Origin: Symsagittifera roscoffensis
Lineage: Eukaryota; Xenacoelomorpha; Acoela; Convolutidae
Assembly (NCBI RefSeq): GCF_963678635.1
Contig: NC_087067.1
Span: forward strand, 13,490,844-13,554,843
DNA length: 64,000 nucleotides
Reading direction: 5' to 3'
The translations under genes and the position numbers were made by a program. The number at the start of each line of letters is the position of its first letter. Within the stretch, counting starts at the first letter, position 1. The notes under the pieces are model-generated. The model was given only the letters and a program-made list of their open reading frames with translations, was not told where the DNA came from and made no database searches. Below are positions 1 to 11,200 of this stretch, one piece after another.

Positions 1-2107
1 TTGCTGAGTAAGAAGTTTTTGAAGCTTTTTAATTTCGATTTCAATTTTTTGGCCAGCTCAAATTAAAATATAAATAATTGAACTGTTTGCAAAGTAGAAA
101 TAAACAAAATTATTTATTTAAAGCTGCTTTGGTTTTTCTGATGGTAAAAAAAAGACTTGATAATTTGTTCATTTAGCATAAAAGTAATTTTGCAAGAACA
201 GCAATAATAGAAGGATTTTTTTTGTATTTGGGTTTCCAAATTTGGGTTCCCTAGTCTATTAAAGTTTTTTGAGTTGAGCTGGAGATAGAAGCGTCATTTT
301 AAAATGAAAGCATCTTCGAAATAGCCAAAAACCAAATTAAAGACCTGGAAATCCAAAAAGAATTTTCATAAAAACGGTCAAAATCATACAAAATCATGTT
401 AAGGTGAAATATCATTACTAATCATAGAAAAAAATCATTCTTTCTGCTGTTTGGCCATTCTATTTAGTGGTATCAGTTGGTAGTTTTTGTGTAGAAGCTA
501 ACAAAGACATCCTCCGGAGAATGGAATGAATGCATAATTTACATTTCCTTTTTTCTTAAAATCCAGATGTTTTTGATGCACCACTGCAAAAATTAAATCT
601 TCCCATTCTTCAAATCTCCAAAACAAACTTGAAAGCTTGGGTTGTCCCGTTAATATTGCATGTGAAAGAAAGTGTTTATGATTTAAAATGAGCTCTGTGG
701 TGAAAGCGAGCTCAGAGTTGTTTGAATATTTAAACGAAGCCTCTTTTGACACCAAAAAACTGCGATAAAGCAGTTTTGCCTTGTTTTGTTGGTAAATTTT
801 TATTTTCCTTTGCTACATTTCAATGAACTGATACAGATAATCACAGTCGGTCAAGTAGGCAGGATTTGTTTTTGTTCCCGGTCATTTGGGCGGTTTTATA
901 AGAAATGTTTCTATGTCAGCTGTTTTATTTTTTCTCAATCTTTTGAAAAGAGATAGTTTGCTAGCAGATGTGAAAGACTCACATTAAAAGGACTTACCTT
1001 GTGAAAAACTTACACTAAAAATCGAGTTTTTAAGCATGCGCTTCCTTCTTCAAAATTAGAGTATACTGGCACCAACATTGCGCCGTAAGAAAAACATAGC
1101 ACTTGTTCGGCTTAAATGAATGCCGTAAATTAGTACCGAAGGAAAGAGCATTTTGAAAAAACTGAGAAACAAAATTAAAAAATAGCCCCCAAACCCCCTC
1201 CCCCTTCTCTTTCTCCCCTCACCCTCCCTCGCCAGAAGAACAACTTTTCTTTTGTTTTTAAAATATTGATATGACTTGATGAAACTCCGCCTATTCTAGT
1301 AGAACCGCCTCTCAAGTACTCAGGCAGATAATTTTGCGCCAGACAGTCATATTCAAAAAATACATGTACCATTTCCAAATGCCAATAATGAATAAAATAT
1401 GACTTTGCGCGCTCATTTTGTATATTCAAACTTATCTCGTTTTTTTTTTCTGTTCTTTGAACCAAATCAGTATTCGAGTCTCACTGAGTAAACAACATAT
1501 TTACCATCAATCAGTTTCAACATCTTTAAAAGCTTTTTTTGAACTTTAACCCCGTCAGGACATTTCCCTTTCCAAAGAAACAAATGTTTTGATGGTAAAC
1601 TTAGTAATTTAGGATTTAGGATTTCCTCGAGGGTGGATCTAGGATTTCCTCGAGGTTGGATTTTGAAAAAGTTTTAAGGTTTGTCAGCTTAAAGGGATAT
1701 CTTAAAATAAGATTAAAACTGGGACCCTCTGATTGAATTGTTTTCTTAATTGAGATTGAGTTTTGCAAAAAAAAATTAAAAAGAAAGCGCAGAAAGCTTA
1801 AAATTCTTTCTTCTAGCATGAGAAGTTTTCCAGCTGAACTCACGGGGAAATTTGCAATGAAGTTGATTATTTTATAATGTCTGCACTTCAAAACAATTAT
1901 TTTGTAATTTTGGGTTTTCCTGGTCAATTGTTCTGACCATTGAAAATGGGGAGGAACTTTGAATTCTGGTGTGTTTCAGGTTATTTTTGTTTGCCACACA
2001 GAATCAGGTACCACAAATCGTAATCGGAATGGATCGATTGCTATATTATATTAAAGATCTCTAAATCGCAATTCCAGAGGAAAAAAATTCGAAACAAATT
2101 CCAGTGT
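1..2107. other. Region without recognisable gene
   Basis: AT-rich sequence with homopolymer tracts. I recognise no protein motif on either strand. The only structure noted is a 23-bp direct duplication at 1618-1663 (unit beginning AGGATTTCCTCGAGG) with one mismatch near the end. It ends at the CAAG target duplication (2108-2111) of the gypsy element. Confidence 0.5.
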
Positions 2108-2111
2108 CAAG

Positions 2112-2341
2112 TAACAAGGGTTGATAAAACGATGGCTGTTAAATACTCATTGACTGTATTCTAGTTCGCATAAATAAGAGAGTGAACTAGAGGTCAACAC
2201 ATAACAGCTAGAGAGTTCTAAGTTGATTGACAGGCAGGTACCAAACTCACACTTAATTATAGTATGAGAAATCTCAGAGACAAGTAAATAAAGAATAGCA
2301 ACTAAGATGATTGACAACTGAACATATTGTAGCCCCTGACA
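2112..2341 (-). repeat. 3' LTR of the gypsy element
   Basis: Copy of the right LTR with three substitutions and one 1-bp indel that I can count. Just upstream on the element strand (2342-2350) is a short purine-rich run, AAGGAAA, a weak polypurine-tract candidate. CAAG at 2108-2111 lies outside it. Confidence 0.9.
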
Positions 2342-2723
2342 TTTCCTTATGGATGTAAAATTTAAATACATAGTAATTTCAATTTAATATAATAATTAAA
2401 CCTTCAACCTGCCGCCTCAACTAAAACGATACAACAAACTTGAGTTTTAGGCTTATGGCTATCCCTCTCCCTGGATAATGAGTTTTTGAATGAGTTTTAA
2501 ATTAAGGTTCATTTTCCTTCTCCCCCTGGATGTTTTCCTTTTTGTTCCGCCCCCTGGATATTTTCAATCATGACTCCTCCCATTTTATCTACTGGCATTC
2601 TTCTTCTAGTACTCCTTCTGACTCCCGAGCTTTCACTTTGACTGCCAGATTCAACGTCTTCTTCTTGGCTACTATTCACAAGGCACTCTCTCGCAACTAA
2701 CGCCGGTCGTTCCTGGCTCCCCT

Positions 2724-3583
2724 TTACTTGTTTTCTTGACCCCCTTTTCCCCGATTCGCTCTCGTCACTCTTGATTTTGCTTTTGCTCCCATTCCACGTT
2801 CTGCTACTGCTGTACTGCCACTTGGGCCTTGTCCCGCCGCAATCGCTTCGTGTCTCGCTAACACTTCTATCGGTAATCTTGCAGGGATAATATTTAATGG
2901 CTGGTAATCTTCACTATCCGAACTGTCGGACTGGAAGGTGGCTACTGGTACGTTTTGCATGGCCTTTGCTCTCTTCGATTTCGGGCTCTCGACTGCCCCT
3001 TTCTTTGCGCTCGATAACATCTCCTTGAGCCTAGCCGGCTTCCGTTTCTTGGGAAGGTTGGGTTTTGGTTTTACTGCCACTGCACTTTTCCTAAGATCAA
3101 ATCCGTTTTTTAGCTTGATAGTATGCTCGGATTCAGAGATTACAATGGATTTTAATAATTTATACCGGTTTAGGGTCTTGCTGGTGGTACGCTGATATAG
3201 GTCGCGTGCGCCTCCACTCCCCTGGATGTTAGGGCCAGTGTCTCCACCCCCTTGGATTTTCGGGGCAACTCCCGATACCTCTCCTGGACATGTGTCCATT
3301 TGCTGATCGCTATCAAGCATGATAGGGGCCCTTCATAAAGCTGGAGCGTATGTCAAATCGGACCTCTCCTCCCAATTCGAGTGCTGAGGGAATGCAATTT
3401 TACTCATCTCAAGATCATTTTCGTCTAAACACAAACATTTTTGTCTTAAGACGTTCTTCCAATTCAAACTTTTCAAACTTGGTTTTTTCGTAAGATTTCG
3501 TAAAACGGTGTTGGCCTCCCGGCCGTGGTGAGCTTCAAAAGGTGTTAATTTAGTAGTTGCTTTTTTGGAAAATCGTAGGGCGC
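2724..3583 (-). CDS. pol: pol C-terminal extension
   Basis: Two adjoining frames. 3583 to about 3336 holds the post-core integrase motif KLTPFEAHHGREANT, common in Ty3/gypsy integrases. After another frame change, 3320-2724 encodes about 198 residues rich in Lys, Pro and Ser (KPKPNLPKKRKPARLKE; a DSSDSED acidic patch; a basic end), perhaps a nuclear-localising or DNA-binding tail. No chromodomain is recognisable. Two IQG(S/G)G motifs are encoded by the element's repeated ATCCAGGGG-type sequence. Confidence 0.7.
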
Positions 3584-5113
3584 CTAGCGCTTTATCGACC
3601 TAGATTCTAGAGACTTATGCTCTTTTTCAGTCGCATATGTTAGGACAAAATTTTTGAAACTTCCTATTGTCCGTTCAACGGACCCCGTGCCTCGATGATC
3701 ATTCACTGGGGAGTACATTAACTCGATGCCTTCGTTGTTACAGAAGCTTTTAAATTTATTAGATGTAAAACCTGATCCCTGATCAACGTGGATTTTCCGA
3801 GGTACTCCATGATGAGTTATGTATTTATCGAGAAATTTTAAGACTTTATCTGACGTGTTAGTGGTAGTAACCATTGCTGATGGCCATCTTGAGAAGCGGT
3901 CCATAGCAACCAAGACATATTTCTTACTCTCATTTAAGTAATTTATTGGCCCCCAGAAATCCAACTGTTTACATTCATTGGGTTCCCTTGGTTCAGGGAC
4001 CTTCCCCATGTCTCCCTTGGGTAATAACGATTTTAGGTTCTTACCCGCTTCCGTGCATTGCTGACAGTACGTGGCTTTTGCTGCCAAACTGCGGTACATG
4101 TAGGGATACCAGACGTCACGCGCTGCTTCATACATGTTTCTTTTACCGTGATGGTAATAATGTATCCCCGACTCAATTGGGACTTGTAATGGCAAAGGAA
4201 TGACCAGCCGTCCATCCAACCACACACAATCGTCTCGTAATGACAAATCGTTTGCGTATTGGGCCCAGTACTTCCCAATCTTCAGGAGTTCTTCTTTCAA
4301 GTTAATCTTCTTCTCCAATGCTTCTTTTACTCGTACTAAGTTCACATCCGCCGGTATGTTTGAGGCAACAAATTCTAAATTAAATAATTCTGGTAACGCT
4401 TGGGATTTCTTGATAACCTTGCAATCATGGGGAATGATAGACATAATTTGCTGATTCGGATTAACGGTAGGAAAGAGCTCGCCTGGAAATTTCGAAGGTA
4501 TAGAAAGTACTGTATTAATTTTTGAATCCCGTGTATTTTTAGTAGTTGCAACAATTTCAGGGTTAATGACAGTTATTTTATCGCTACTCAATAGATTTTC
4601 ATCTAATTTAAGCGGAGAGTTGATCTGAGGTTGTAGTATATTCGGAGAGTTAGTTTGGGAATCAATTCTAACATTTTCAACATTTTCAATTTCAAATACT
4701 GGGAAAGAACAATTAGAGTCGCTATCCATTTTGTTTGAATTATTTGATGTAGGCCAATTTAACCGTCTTCCAAGGGAACAATATATAGAGCACACTGAAT
4801 GTCCTTTGGATTTCTTTGATTTACGCGTTATGCAAATTGATCGTTTCCAATTGGTCGTTGTCTTCACGCATGACTTTCCGCCCTCAACCGTCGCTGTTTG
4901 TAGGCATGTTATCCGTTCTCGCTTTTGATTGGATGAAAACCATCTAGACTGTTTAGAACCAGTTTCTTTAATATCCTGATAATTTCGTTCACCAAGGGGT
5001 TTTAAATCATTTGTGAAACCAAGGGATTTTCTAATTGAAGCGATTTTTGCCACGGTGAACAAATTATCATATTGACTTATCGGTTTAGGGGGTTCGCTAG
5101 GATGCCTTGACAA
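3584..5113 (-). CDS. pol: pol integrase part
   Basis: Frame of 509 codons opening within the LSRHP motif after RNase H. The first 300 residues are a low-similarity linker, partly possibly frameshifted. An HHCC zinc-binding domain follows (HYYHHGKRN, then YCQQC; about residues 314-350). The catalytic core has Asp in QLDFWGP (about 384), Asp in HVDQGSGF (about 441) and Glu in GSVERTIGSF (about 476), the DD-35-E arrangement of retroviral integrases that join element DNA to the host chromosome. The frame ends at 3584 and homology continues in the next segment. Confidence 0.9.
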   Translation of the reverse strand: MSRHPSEPPKPISQYDNLFTVAKIASIRKSLGFTNDLKPLGERNYQDIKETGSKQSRWFSSNQKRERITCLQTATVEGGKSCVKTTTNWKRSICITRKSKKSKGHSVCSIYCSLGRRLNWPTSNNSNKMDSDSNCSFPVFEIENVENVRIDSQTNSPNILQPQINSPLKLDENLLSSDKITVINPEIVATTKNTRDSKINTVLSIPSKFPGELFPTVNPNQQIMSIIPHDCKVIKKSQALPELFNLEFVASNIPADVNLVRVKEALEKKINLKEELLKIGKYWAQYANDLSLRDDCVWLDGRLVIPLPLQVPIESGIHYYHHGKRNMYEAARDVWYPYMYRSLAAKATYCQQCTEAGKNLKSLLPKGDMGKVPEPREPNECKQLDFWGPINYLNESKKYVLVAMDRFSRWPSAMVTTTNTSDKVLKFLDKYITHHGVPRKIHVDQGSGFTSNKFKSFCNNEGIELMYSPVNDHRGTGSVERTIGSFKNFVLTYATEKEHKSLESRSIKR

Positions 5114-5119
5114 GTAATC

Positions 5120-5659
5120 TGCTAATCCGGTTTGTGTTCCATTACAAAGTCAAAAGGAATCAGTCTGTCTAGCCAACGTGTCAGTCTTGAAAAGAGTGTT
5201 TTGTTTTCTTGTTATTCCCGTTAAGTAATGAAATTAGAGCCTTATGGTCCGTGATAACTGTAAAGGATCTTCCTAAAATATAGTTTCTGAAATACTTGGC
5301 CCCCATACCACCGCCAGCATTTCAAGCTCGTTAGTGGACTATTTTTCCTCGGCTGCGTTTAAGAATCGTGATGCAAAAGAGATAGGGCGCCACCCTTCTG
5401 TACCCAATTGCTCTAAAACCGCTCCAAGGCCATTATGACTTGCATCGCAAACAACTCTAATGTCTTTATGAATATCAAAATGTTTTAATTCAACTATGTT
5501 TGCTACCTCCAATTTAATGTTTTGGAAAGCATTTTCACATTCCGCGGTCCAGTTATATTCGTTTTTCGTGCTGAGAAGTGGCCTTAATGGAGCTGACATC
5601 TCCGCTATCGCTGGTAAAAATTTATGCAAGCTGTGGATTGAGCCCATAAATGATTTCAA
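5120..5659 (-). CDS. pol: pol middle part: RT connection and RNase H, broken
   Basis: The open segment 5659-5339 covers the end of RT (LHKFLPAIAEMSAPLRPLL) and the start of RNase H, with the first catalytic Asp in VVCDASHNGLGAVL. A TAG stop at 5341-5339 falls where the family usually has Tyr. Beyond it the same frame reads TNELEMLAVVWG with the RNase H Glu. A one-base shift in a G run then leads to FTVITDHKAL with another catalytic Asp. A further shift near 5132 leads into the ADYLSRHP junction typical between RNase H and integrase. All active-site acids are visible despite the breaks. Confidence 0.85.
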
Positions 5660-5682
5660 TTGAGTGACTGTTTTTGGAGCCT

Positions 5683-7134
5683 TTATGCGTCTATCGGCGA
5701 TGTTTTGCGTTTAAGCGGCGTAACCCCCGTTTCGGTTATACGATGACCAAGCCACTCGCATTCTCGTTTCGCAAACTCGCATTTTGGTAATTTCAGCGAT
5801 ATGTTTTCGTGGTTTAGTTTCCTGAGGATCTTTTCAACCAAGGAGATATGTTCTACTTCCGTTCCCTTGGTTGTAATCAAAATATCATCAATAAACGCGT
5901 TCGCTTGTGGGAATTCGTTCAAAATTGAGTCCATTACTCGTTGGAACTCTGCCGGCATGGACGTTAGCCCGTAAAACCCTGTTCGGAATCGGTATGTTCC
6001 TGTCGACCGTCCGCCCACCAAAGAAAAGTTACAGTGCACGCTTGTTTCTTCACTAAGCGGTAGTTGCCCATACGCGTACGTTAGATCCATCGTAGTAAAG
6101 TACACCTCCCCTTGTTTTTTCTCGAAAATAAGTTGTCCTATTGTATCTACAAGTTCTTCTATATTTGGCATTTGGTATTTTTTTTTATGAACTTGTTTAT
6201 TAAGCTCTCGAGATTCCAATGCTAACTTTACGGACCCGTCTTTTTTTACGGTGATGACGATCGGAGAAACAAAATATCGATCCGAACACTCTTTCAACTT
6301 TTCTATATGTCCCTGGGTTAATAGCTTATCAATTTCCTTGTCCACCTTTTCTTGGAGCGTTATCGGCACTCTCCGTCCCTTCTGCTGCGCTGGTACAAGA
6401 TTTTTGAAAAATTCTACTTGAACCTTGTAGTTCCTAATTTTTCCAACTCTAGTAAAAAGTTTTGGGAATAGCTTACTGAAGTATAATTGCCATTGATCCA
6501 TCTGCTCATCCTCCGGTTCGTCGTGCCCCTCATTGCATGAATTGTCTTCCGTCCCCTGGATATTCATTACTCCCCCCCCCCTTGGATCTGCTTGCATCAA
6601 CTGGAGTCCGAGTTTCCCCATCAAATCTCGTCCCACGATGGATGGTCTGGTCCCCCCAATGACTCGGACTTCTGCTTTCGTCTTCCAGCCGTTTGATGCT
6701 AACTCGAGTTCCATTCTGCCCAACATCTTGATCCGATTGTTACTGTAATCCCGGAATTCGTCATCGTCAGTGTCATCCTGTTTTAAATTAATTCCCGCTC
6801 TTCCCACTGTTCTCCTCAAATCTTCTAGTGTTAAAATGGATATCGGCGATCTACTGTCGATCCAAATGTTCATCGGGTGCCCATTAACGTATATTTTGAG
6901 TTTAGGTCCGGCAACTTTCAATACTGTTTCCTTCTTCCGTCTAATTGCCATAACCATGTAGTCGTCTGAACTTTCTGATGACCAGCTGTGGTGTTCTCGT
7001 TTAACGAAACCTACTGAATTTGCCGCAACTTGGGGCCCCACGTCATCCGAGGGGGTATCTTCTTCCTCGAATAGCTCATCCCCTTGGATTAATCCAACCG
7101 GTTGTCCCCCCTGGATTGTCGTTTTCCCCGGCAA
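5683..7134 (-). CDS. pol: pol N-terminal part: aspartic protease and reverse transcriptase
   Basis: 483-codon frame overlapping gag in the -1 frame. Residues about 70-190 are a retropepsin-like protease domain, but the catalytic triad reads Asp-Ser-Arg at residues 93-95 (WIDSRSPIS) instead of DSG/DTG, so this copy is probably protease-dead. From about residue 220 comes the RT: fingers, palm with the first catalytic Asp in TTMDLTYAYGQ (about residue 346), and the FIDDILI box (about residue 414) carrying the other two. The frame is lost after the RT thumb (5683), where homology continues in another frame. Several linkers contain an IQG motif encoded by a repeated ATCCAGGGG sequence. Confidence 0.9.
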   Translation of the reverse strand: MPGKTTIQGGQPVGLIQGDELFEEEDTPSDDVGPQVAANSVGFVKREHHSWSSESSDDYMVMAIRRKKETVLKVAGPKLKIYVNGHPMNIWIDSRSPISILTLEDLRRTVGRAGINLKQDDTDDDEFRDYSNNRIKMLGRMELELASNGWKTKAEVRVIGGTRPSIVGRDLMGKLGLQLMQADPRGGGVMNIQGTEDNSCNEGHDEPEDEQMDQWQLYFSKLFPKLFTRVGKIRNYKVQVEFFKNLVPAQQKGRRVPITLQEKVDKEIDKLLTQGHIEKLKECSDRYFVSPIVITVKKDGSVKLALESRELNKQVHKKKYQMPNIEELVDTIGQLIFEKKQGEVYFTTMDLTYAYGQLPLSEETSVHCNFSLVGGRSTGTYRFRTGFYGLTSMPAEFQRVMDSILNEFPQANAFIDDILITTKGTEVEHISLVEKILRKLNHENISLKLPKCEFAKRECEWLGHRITETGVTPLKRKTSPIDA

Positions 7135-8062
7135 GTCCTCTCAAAGTGCCCGATCTTTTTGCAAAAATTGCATGTGGCGGCTCTTGCTGGGCATCGTTGT
7201 CGGTGTTCTGGGGTGAAGTTCGGTTGATCGCAATTGTAACATCTTCGCTCTTGCATTCGGTCTTGTGTTCGGCCTCCTCCACGATTTGGATATTGACCCC
7301 GTCCCCTTGGCATTCCTCGTCCCCTGGATCCACGAATATTGCTGATTGGTTCCGTTTTGGTCTGCAGGGAACCCCCTGGCGATGGATACCCCATTCCCGT
7401 GGAACCGGATGCGACGCCCTTGTAACTCTTTGCGTACTTGTCTCCTCTTTCATATGACATTGCGATTCTCAATGCTTCCTCCAGGGTTTTAGTTTCCCTA
7501 CACAGCTCGTTCTGCGCGTCCCTGTTCCTCATGTTGAAAATAAATATGTCTCTCACCATTTTCCGCTCCTGGGTGCCCAAATTGCATCTTGCCGCCATTC
7601 CACTAAGTTCTGCATAGAACGATTCTAAGCTTTCACCCTCCTTTTGTTTCCTCGACAACATCTGGTACATCTCGTACGTTTCGTTTCGCTCTTTCTGAAA
7701 AAGAGCTACACAGGTATCCAAAAAACGTGGGTATCGTATTGTTTCCATATCTAAATGTGGATGCTGATTATGAAAGGCTCTCTGTCCCTCGTGTCCCAGG
7801 CATAAGGACAGATTCGATATCAGTGTACGTTCACCTTCTGCCCGTGGTTTTCCACCAATGTCACCCAGGTCAGTAATCTGTGCTTCAGTTAATGTCGATG
7901 CAAAGTAATACTCCGACGAGACTAGTCCATGTTTCGCCACCATCGCCCAATGAAATCTTTGTTTCCAGTGTTCCCATAAGAGTTGTGGTTCCGCCTGATT
8001 CGGAGGCCAGAAGGCCACAATTCCAAGGGGGTTTTCCCCCCTCCATCCACTGGCTGCGCCAT
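7089..8062 (-). CDS. gag: gag polyprotein (capsid/nucleocapsid), frameshifted near its start
   Basis: Structural protein that would form the cytoplasmic retrotransposon particle and bind its RNA. The main open frame (8018-7089, about 309 aa) has a helical capsid-like domain over its first 190 residues, then an Arg/Gly-rich RNA-binding linker. Two zinc knuckles follow: a variant one (CYNC ... H ... C) and a standard CX2CX4HX4C (CNFCKKIGHFERTC). The likely start is the ATG at 8062, whose A is the last LTR base and whose next codons lie in the PBS. That frame joins the main one only after a one-base shift near the G/C runs at 8021-8048. Pol overlaps the 3' end by about 46 bases in the -1 frame, suggesting frameshift translation. 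Confidence 0.85.
8044..8061 (-). promoter_or_regulatory. Primer binding site
   Basis: Immediately after the 5' LTR the element strand reads TGGCGCAGCCAGTGG. The leading TGG pairs with a tRNA CCA end and the position is canonical for a minus-strand primer binding site. The bases resemble serine-tRNA-primed animal gypsy elements, but I cannot match a host tRNA. The site overlaps the candidate gag start codon. Confidence 0.7.
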
Positions 8063-8292
8063 AACAAGGATTGATAAAACGATGGCTGTTAAATACTCAA
8101 TTGACTGTATTCTAGTTCGCATAAATAAGAGAGTGAACTAGAGGTCAACACATAACAGCTAGACAGTTCTAAGTTGATTGACAGGCAGGTACCAAACTCA
8201 CACTTAATTATAGTATGAGAAATCTCAGAGATAAGTAAATAAAGAATAGCAACTAAGATGATTGACAACTGAACATATTGTAGCCCCTGACA
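8062..8292 (-). repeat. 5' LTR of the gypsy element
   Basis: Direct repeat of 2112-2341. On the element strand it begins TGTCAGGGGCTAC and ends in CCTTGTTA, so it starts with the usual TG but does not end in CA. It contains short A+T-rich stretches that could hold promoter and polyadenylation signals. Its last base is also the A of the first candidate gag ATG. Confidence 0.9.
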
Positions 8293-8296
8293 CAAG

Positions 8297-11200
8297 AAAA
8301 AAAATCAGTTTAAATTTTTTGATTTTTCGTCTTCTGTCGAGCGAGTAAAGCGAGCGAACAGGTTTATTTTAATTTCAACCAAAAAAATTTACCCAAAAAC
8401 ATCGTTATGGTTGAAGAAATATAACAAATTTAAGCCTTTTGAGCCCTGATTCACGGGACTTTGAAAAACTTCAAAAAGTTATCCCTTGTTGAGAGAAATT
8501 GTTTAGAGTTTTTTTTAGTTTTAATCTAATTTTGAGCAGAAAAAGCAAGCGAGCAAGTTTATTTTAGAAAGATGAACAATACAAACTTAAGTTAGCACCA
8601 GTAATTTTTTTTTGAAGTTTTATTGTCCTCTTTAAAGAAAATTTTCAAAACTTGAAAAAAAAATTTGCAAAAAAAAAAAAAAAAAAACAAATCTTTTTCC
8701 TCGTTTAATTTTGGAATGAACGCTACATTTTTTAACCAATAATTTTTTTTCTATTCTATCAAACCCAATCTAGTCGTTTAAAACAATTAGCTCAATTGAC
8801 TTTGCATGAAAAATAAATCCTTTTAAAGGAACAGAAAAATGACAATTTCTGCTTTGCACTCTCTTAAACGCATTCCGCTTGATTTTCTTTTACAACTCAA
8901 AATTAATAACCAAATCTGCACTAAATTTTACTTCAACTACCAGCTAAAATTGCTCGATAACTGGTTATAAAAATAAATTTGAATGTAGTCTTAGCTCGAA
9001 CTTGAACATTTAAGTGGACAAAATTAAACGCAAGTTCAGGTTTTTTCTCTCAAAAAAACTAATTCAAGGATCATTTTGGACAAAATTTTTAATGGTTCCA
9101 GCGACACTCTCCATGAAAGATTAATTACTTGGTCTCAAGCAGTTTTTGCTGAGTCTGAAAATGCCAGAAAAAGCCAGCTTTATTCACCTGCAGTATGTTT
9201 ATTCAACAGAATGAAATTGTAGGATACTCGAGCCAAAATAAGATATCATAATGAACAATTCAGTTTTTTCGTTGAAAGTTTTTTAGAATGCCTGATCTGC
9301 TTTTCTATATCCGCTTTTGGAGACAAGGTTTACTTCCAGAGAAAAATTACTGCCGGTGGCGGTGACTGGTCGTCTCAGACCAAGTGTTTGAAAACAAGTA
9401 ATGACATTTTCTCAGAGAGTTTCTGAGACCAATTCCCTGCAATTGAAGTAACAATTAAGCAAATGGTGTCAACAATGGCACTTGAAGAAAAAATAGCCAC
9501 TAAAGATGCCGGCCTATAAACTAATTAAATGCATGATAAAAGCAAGCGGTGTAGCAAAAGAAGAAACCCTAATTTTGAGCTCATTTTTTGCGCAGATTTA
9601 GGGTTTTCCAGGAGGAGGATTTCCAAAAAAAAATGAAAAATTATCAGCTTTTTAGGTTTACTCGATCAAGAACACTATAAAGTCCCTCTTTGCAAATTGA
9701 AGAATTTATTTTTCGGCACCAGGCAAATTTGATTTTCAAAAAACGAGCCAAAAGGGATGTTTTTAGACATTTTTTGGAAGGTTGTGAGTTATATTGGAAT
9801 GTTTGCGCTTCTTTGGTCGAGTTAGTATAGATAATTGCGCCGAAGGCTTCACTAGAAACACTTTACGGTCATTCAGCCAGGACTGAACGACGTAAAATTG
9901 CACCAAAAGGGATCCTTTGGGTTGATGACAGGGGTCTAATTCCTGAGACGAGAGTGTAGGATCGGTGTTCCTATTACAATATCGGCCAACTAAAAGCTGC
10001 TATTAGAAAGTATTTTCTTGGGGGCTTGGATGGAGTATAGTGGCTTCAGATTGTTTAGTCATTAAATTAAGTACTGAAGCAAACAAATGGTCAAGTCCGA
10101 AAGAAGTTCGAACCTTGGAATTAGCCCCACCTCTGGTAAAATTTATCAGACGGTAACGATTTAGTAAGCCATCCCAGATTGGAAGCCTCTGGAATAAACG
10201 TTGCGAAACTCAAAGGGTTGGTATAGGAGATGATTTGATCCGGGCATGCAAAAATCCGGACTGCTCAGACCCATGGGGGGCGAGTGATTGCGGTCCCTGT
10301 AAATAAAATGGCCCTATGAGAACTCGGTAACTAGCCTCATTATTGGGCAAAATTTTTTGTATGTTGTGGGCCTAACTGAGGGAAGGTTACGTTTAGAAGC
10401 GTAGACTACTGGACCCTCACATCAAATTTTTTGCTCTAAGTAACAAACCCACACCTAAATTCCGGAAGTCGTTTCCCGGCCTCAAAGGTCATTGGAAGCT
10501 GCAACTTGGAGCGAATATAGGTGACGGCACTCTAAATTTTGTGTTCTAATTTGAACTATTTCCAACAATTGGATCGGAAGTAAACAATTTTTGGGGAACA
10601 CACCCTTTAGACCGGATAAAGGCAAATTTTGCAAAAGAATGCGAGGGCAGTTTGATTTTATGGCGGCGATAGACACCACTAGATATGAACCTCGAAAAAA
10701 TACCTCAAGCGAGTTAAACCCCTCCGGCAACTCTTTCCCGTATTAATAGCCTTTTCCTGGGATGTTAATGAAATTTAGAAAGTAGGACTCACAAAGGATT
10801 CTTAGTCAGAATATGGTAAATTGACCCTGGTTGACAGCCGGGTGACTTTTAAATGACACTTAGGACCTCAATTGCATGAAAAATCCCATCCCGGAAATAA
10901 AAGCAAAAATAAGCGGAAATAGGAAACGTTCATCTTACCAATAATTGGGGGGAATTCATCTTTTGAGAATTGAAGCAGAAGCTGATATGGATATAAATTT
11001 TACTTTGTATTGAAGCAAAAGGTGATATGGATATAGCTTGGAGTATATACATTGCCACCTTGAAGTAATAGAATAATATCAAAAAGGACTTGGTAAACAA
11101 TGGGTTCAATTTAGCTTGTTGCTGAATGTTCTATTAATAACTAGATTTTTAAAAAGTAGTCCCAGAGGAAATTAGTAGAAAAAAGAGCGCGGCATGGGAA

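Larger units (their letters stand above)
2112..8292 (-). mobile_element. Ty3/gypsy LTR retrotransposon, complete but broken
   Basis: A 6.18-kb element read on the minus strand, bounded by two near-identical 231-bp direct repeats. The 4-bp sequence CAAG lies just outside both ends (2108-2111 and 8293-8296), a target-site duplication of the size typical for this superfamily. In element order: 5' LTR (right), PBS, gag with CCHC knuckles, protease, RT, RNase H, integrase, a basic C-terminal extension, about 380 bp of noncoding sequence, 3' LTR (left). Integrase after RNase H places it in Ty3/gypsy rather than copia. No envelope gene is visible. LTRs differ at about four positions, so insertion looks recent, yet gag-pol carries several frameshifts and one stop. 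Confidence 0.93.

Noticed and set aside
1175-1465. 96-codon minus-strand open frame
   Set aside because: Gly/Arg-rich end comes from a C-rich low-complexity tract; no family pattern.
2938-3195. Plus-strand open frame over the gypsy pol tail
   Set aside because: Antisense shadow of the basic pol C-terminus.
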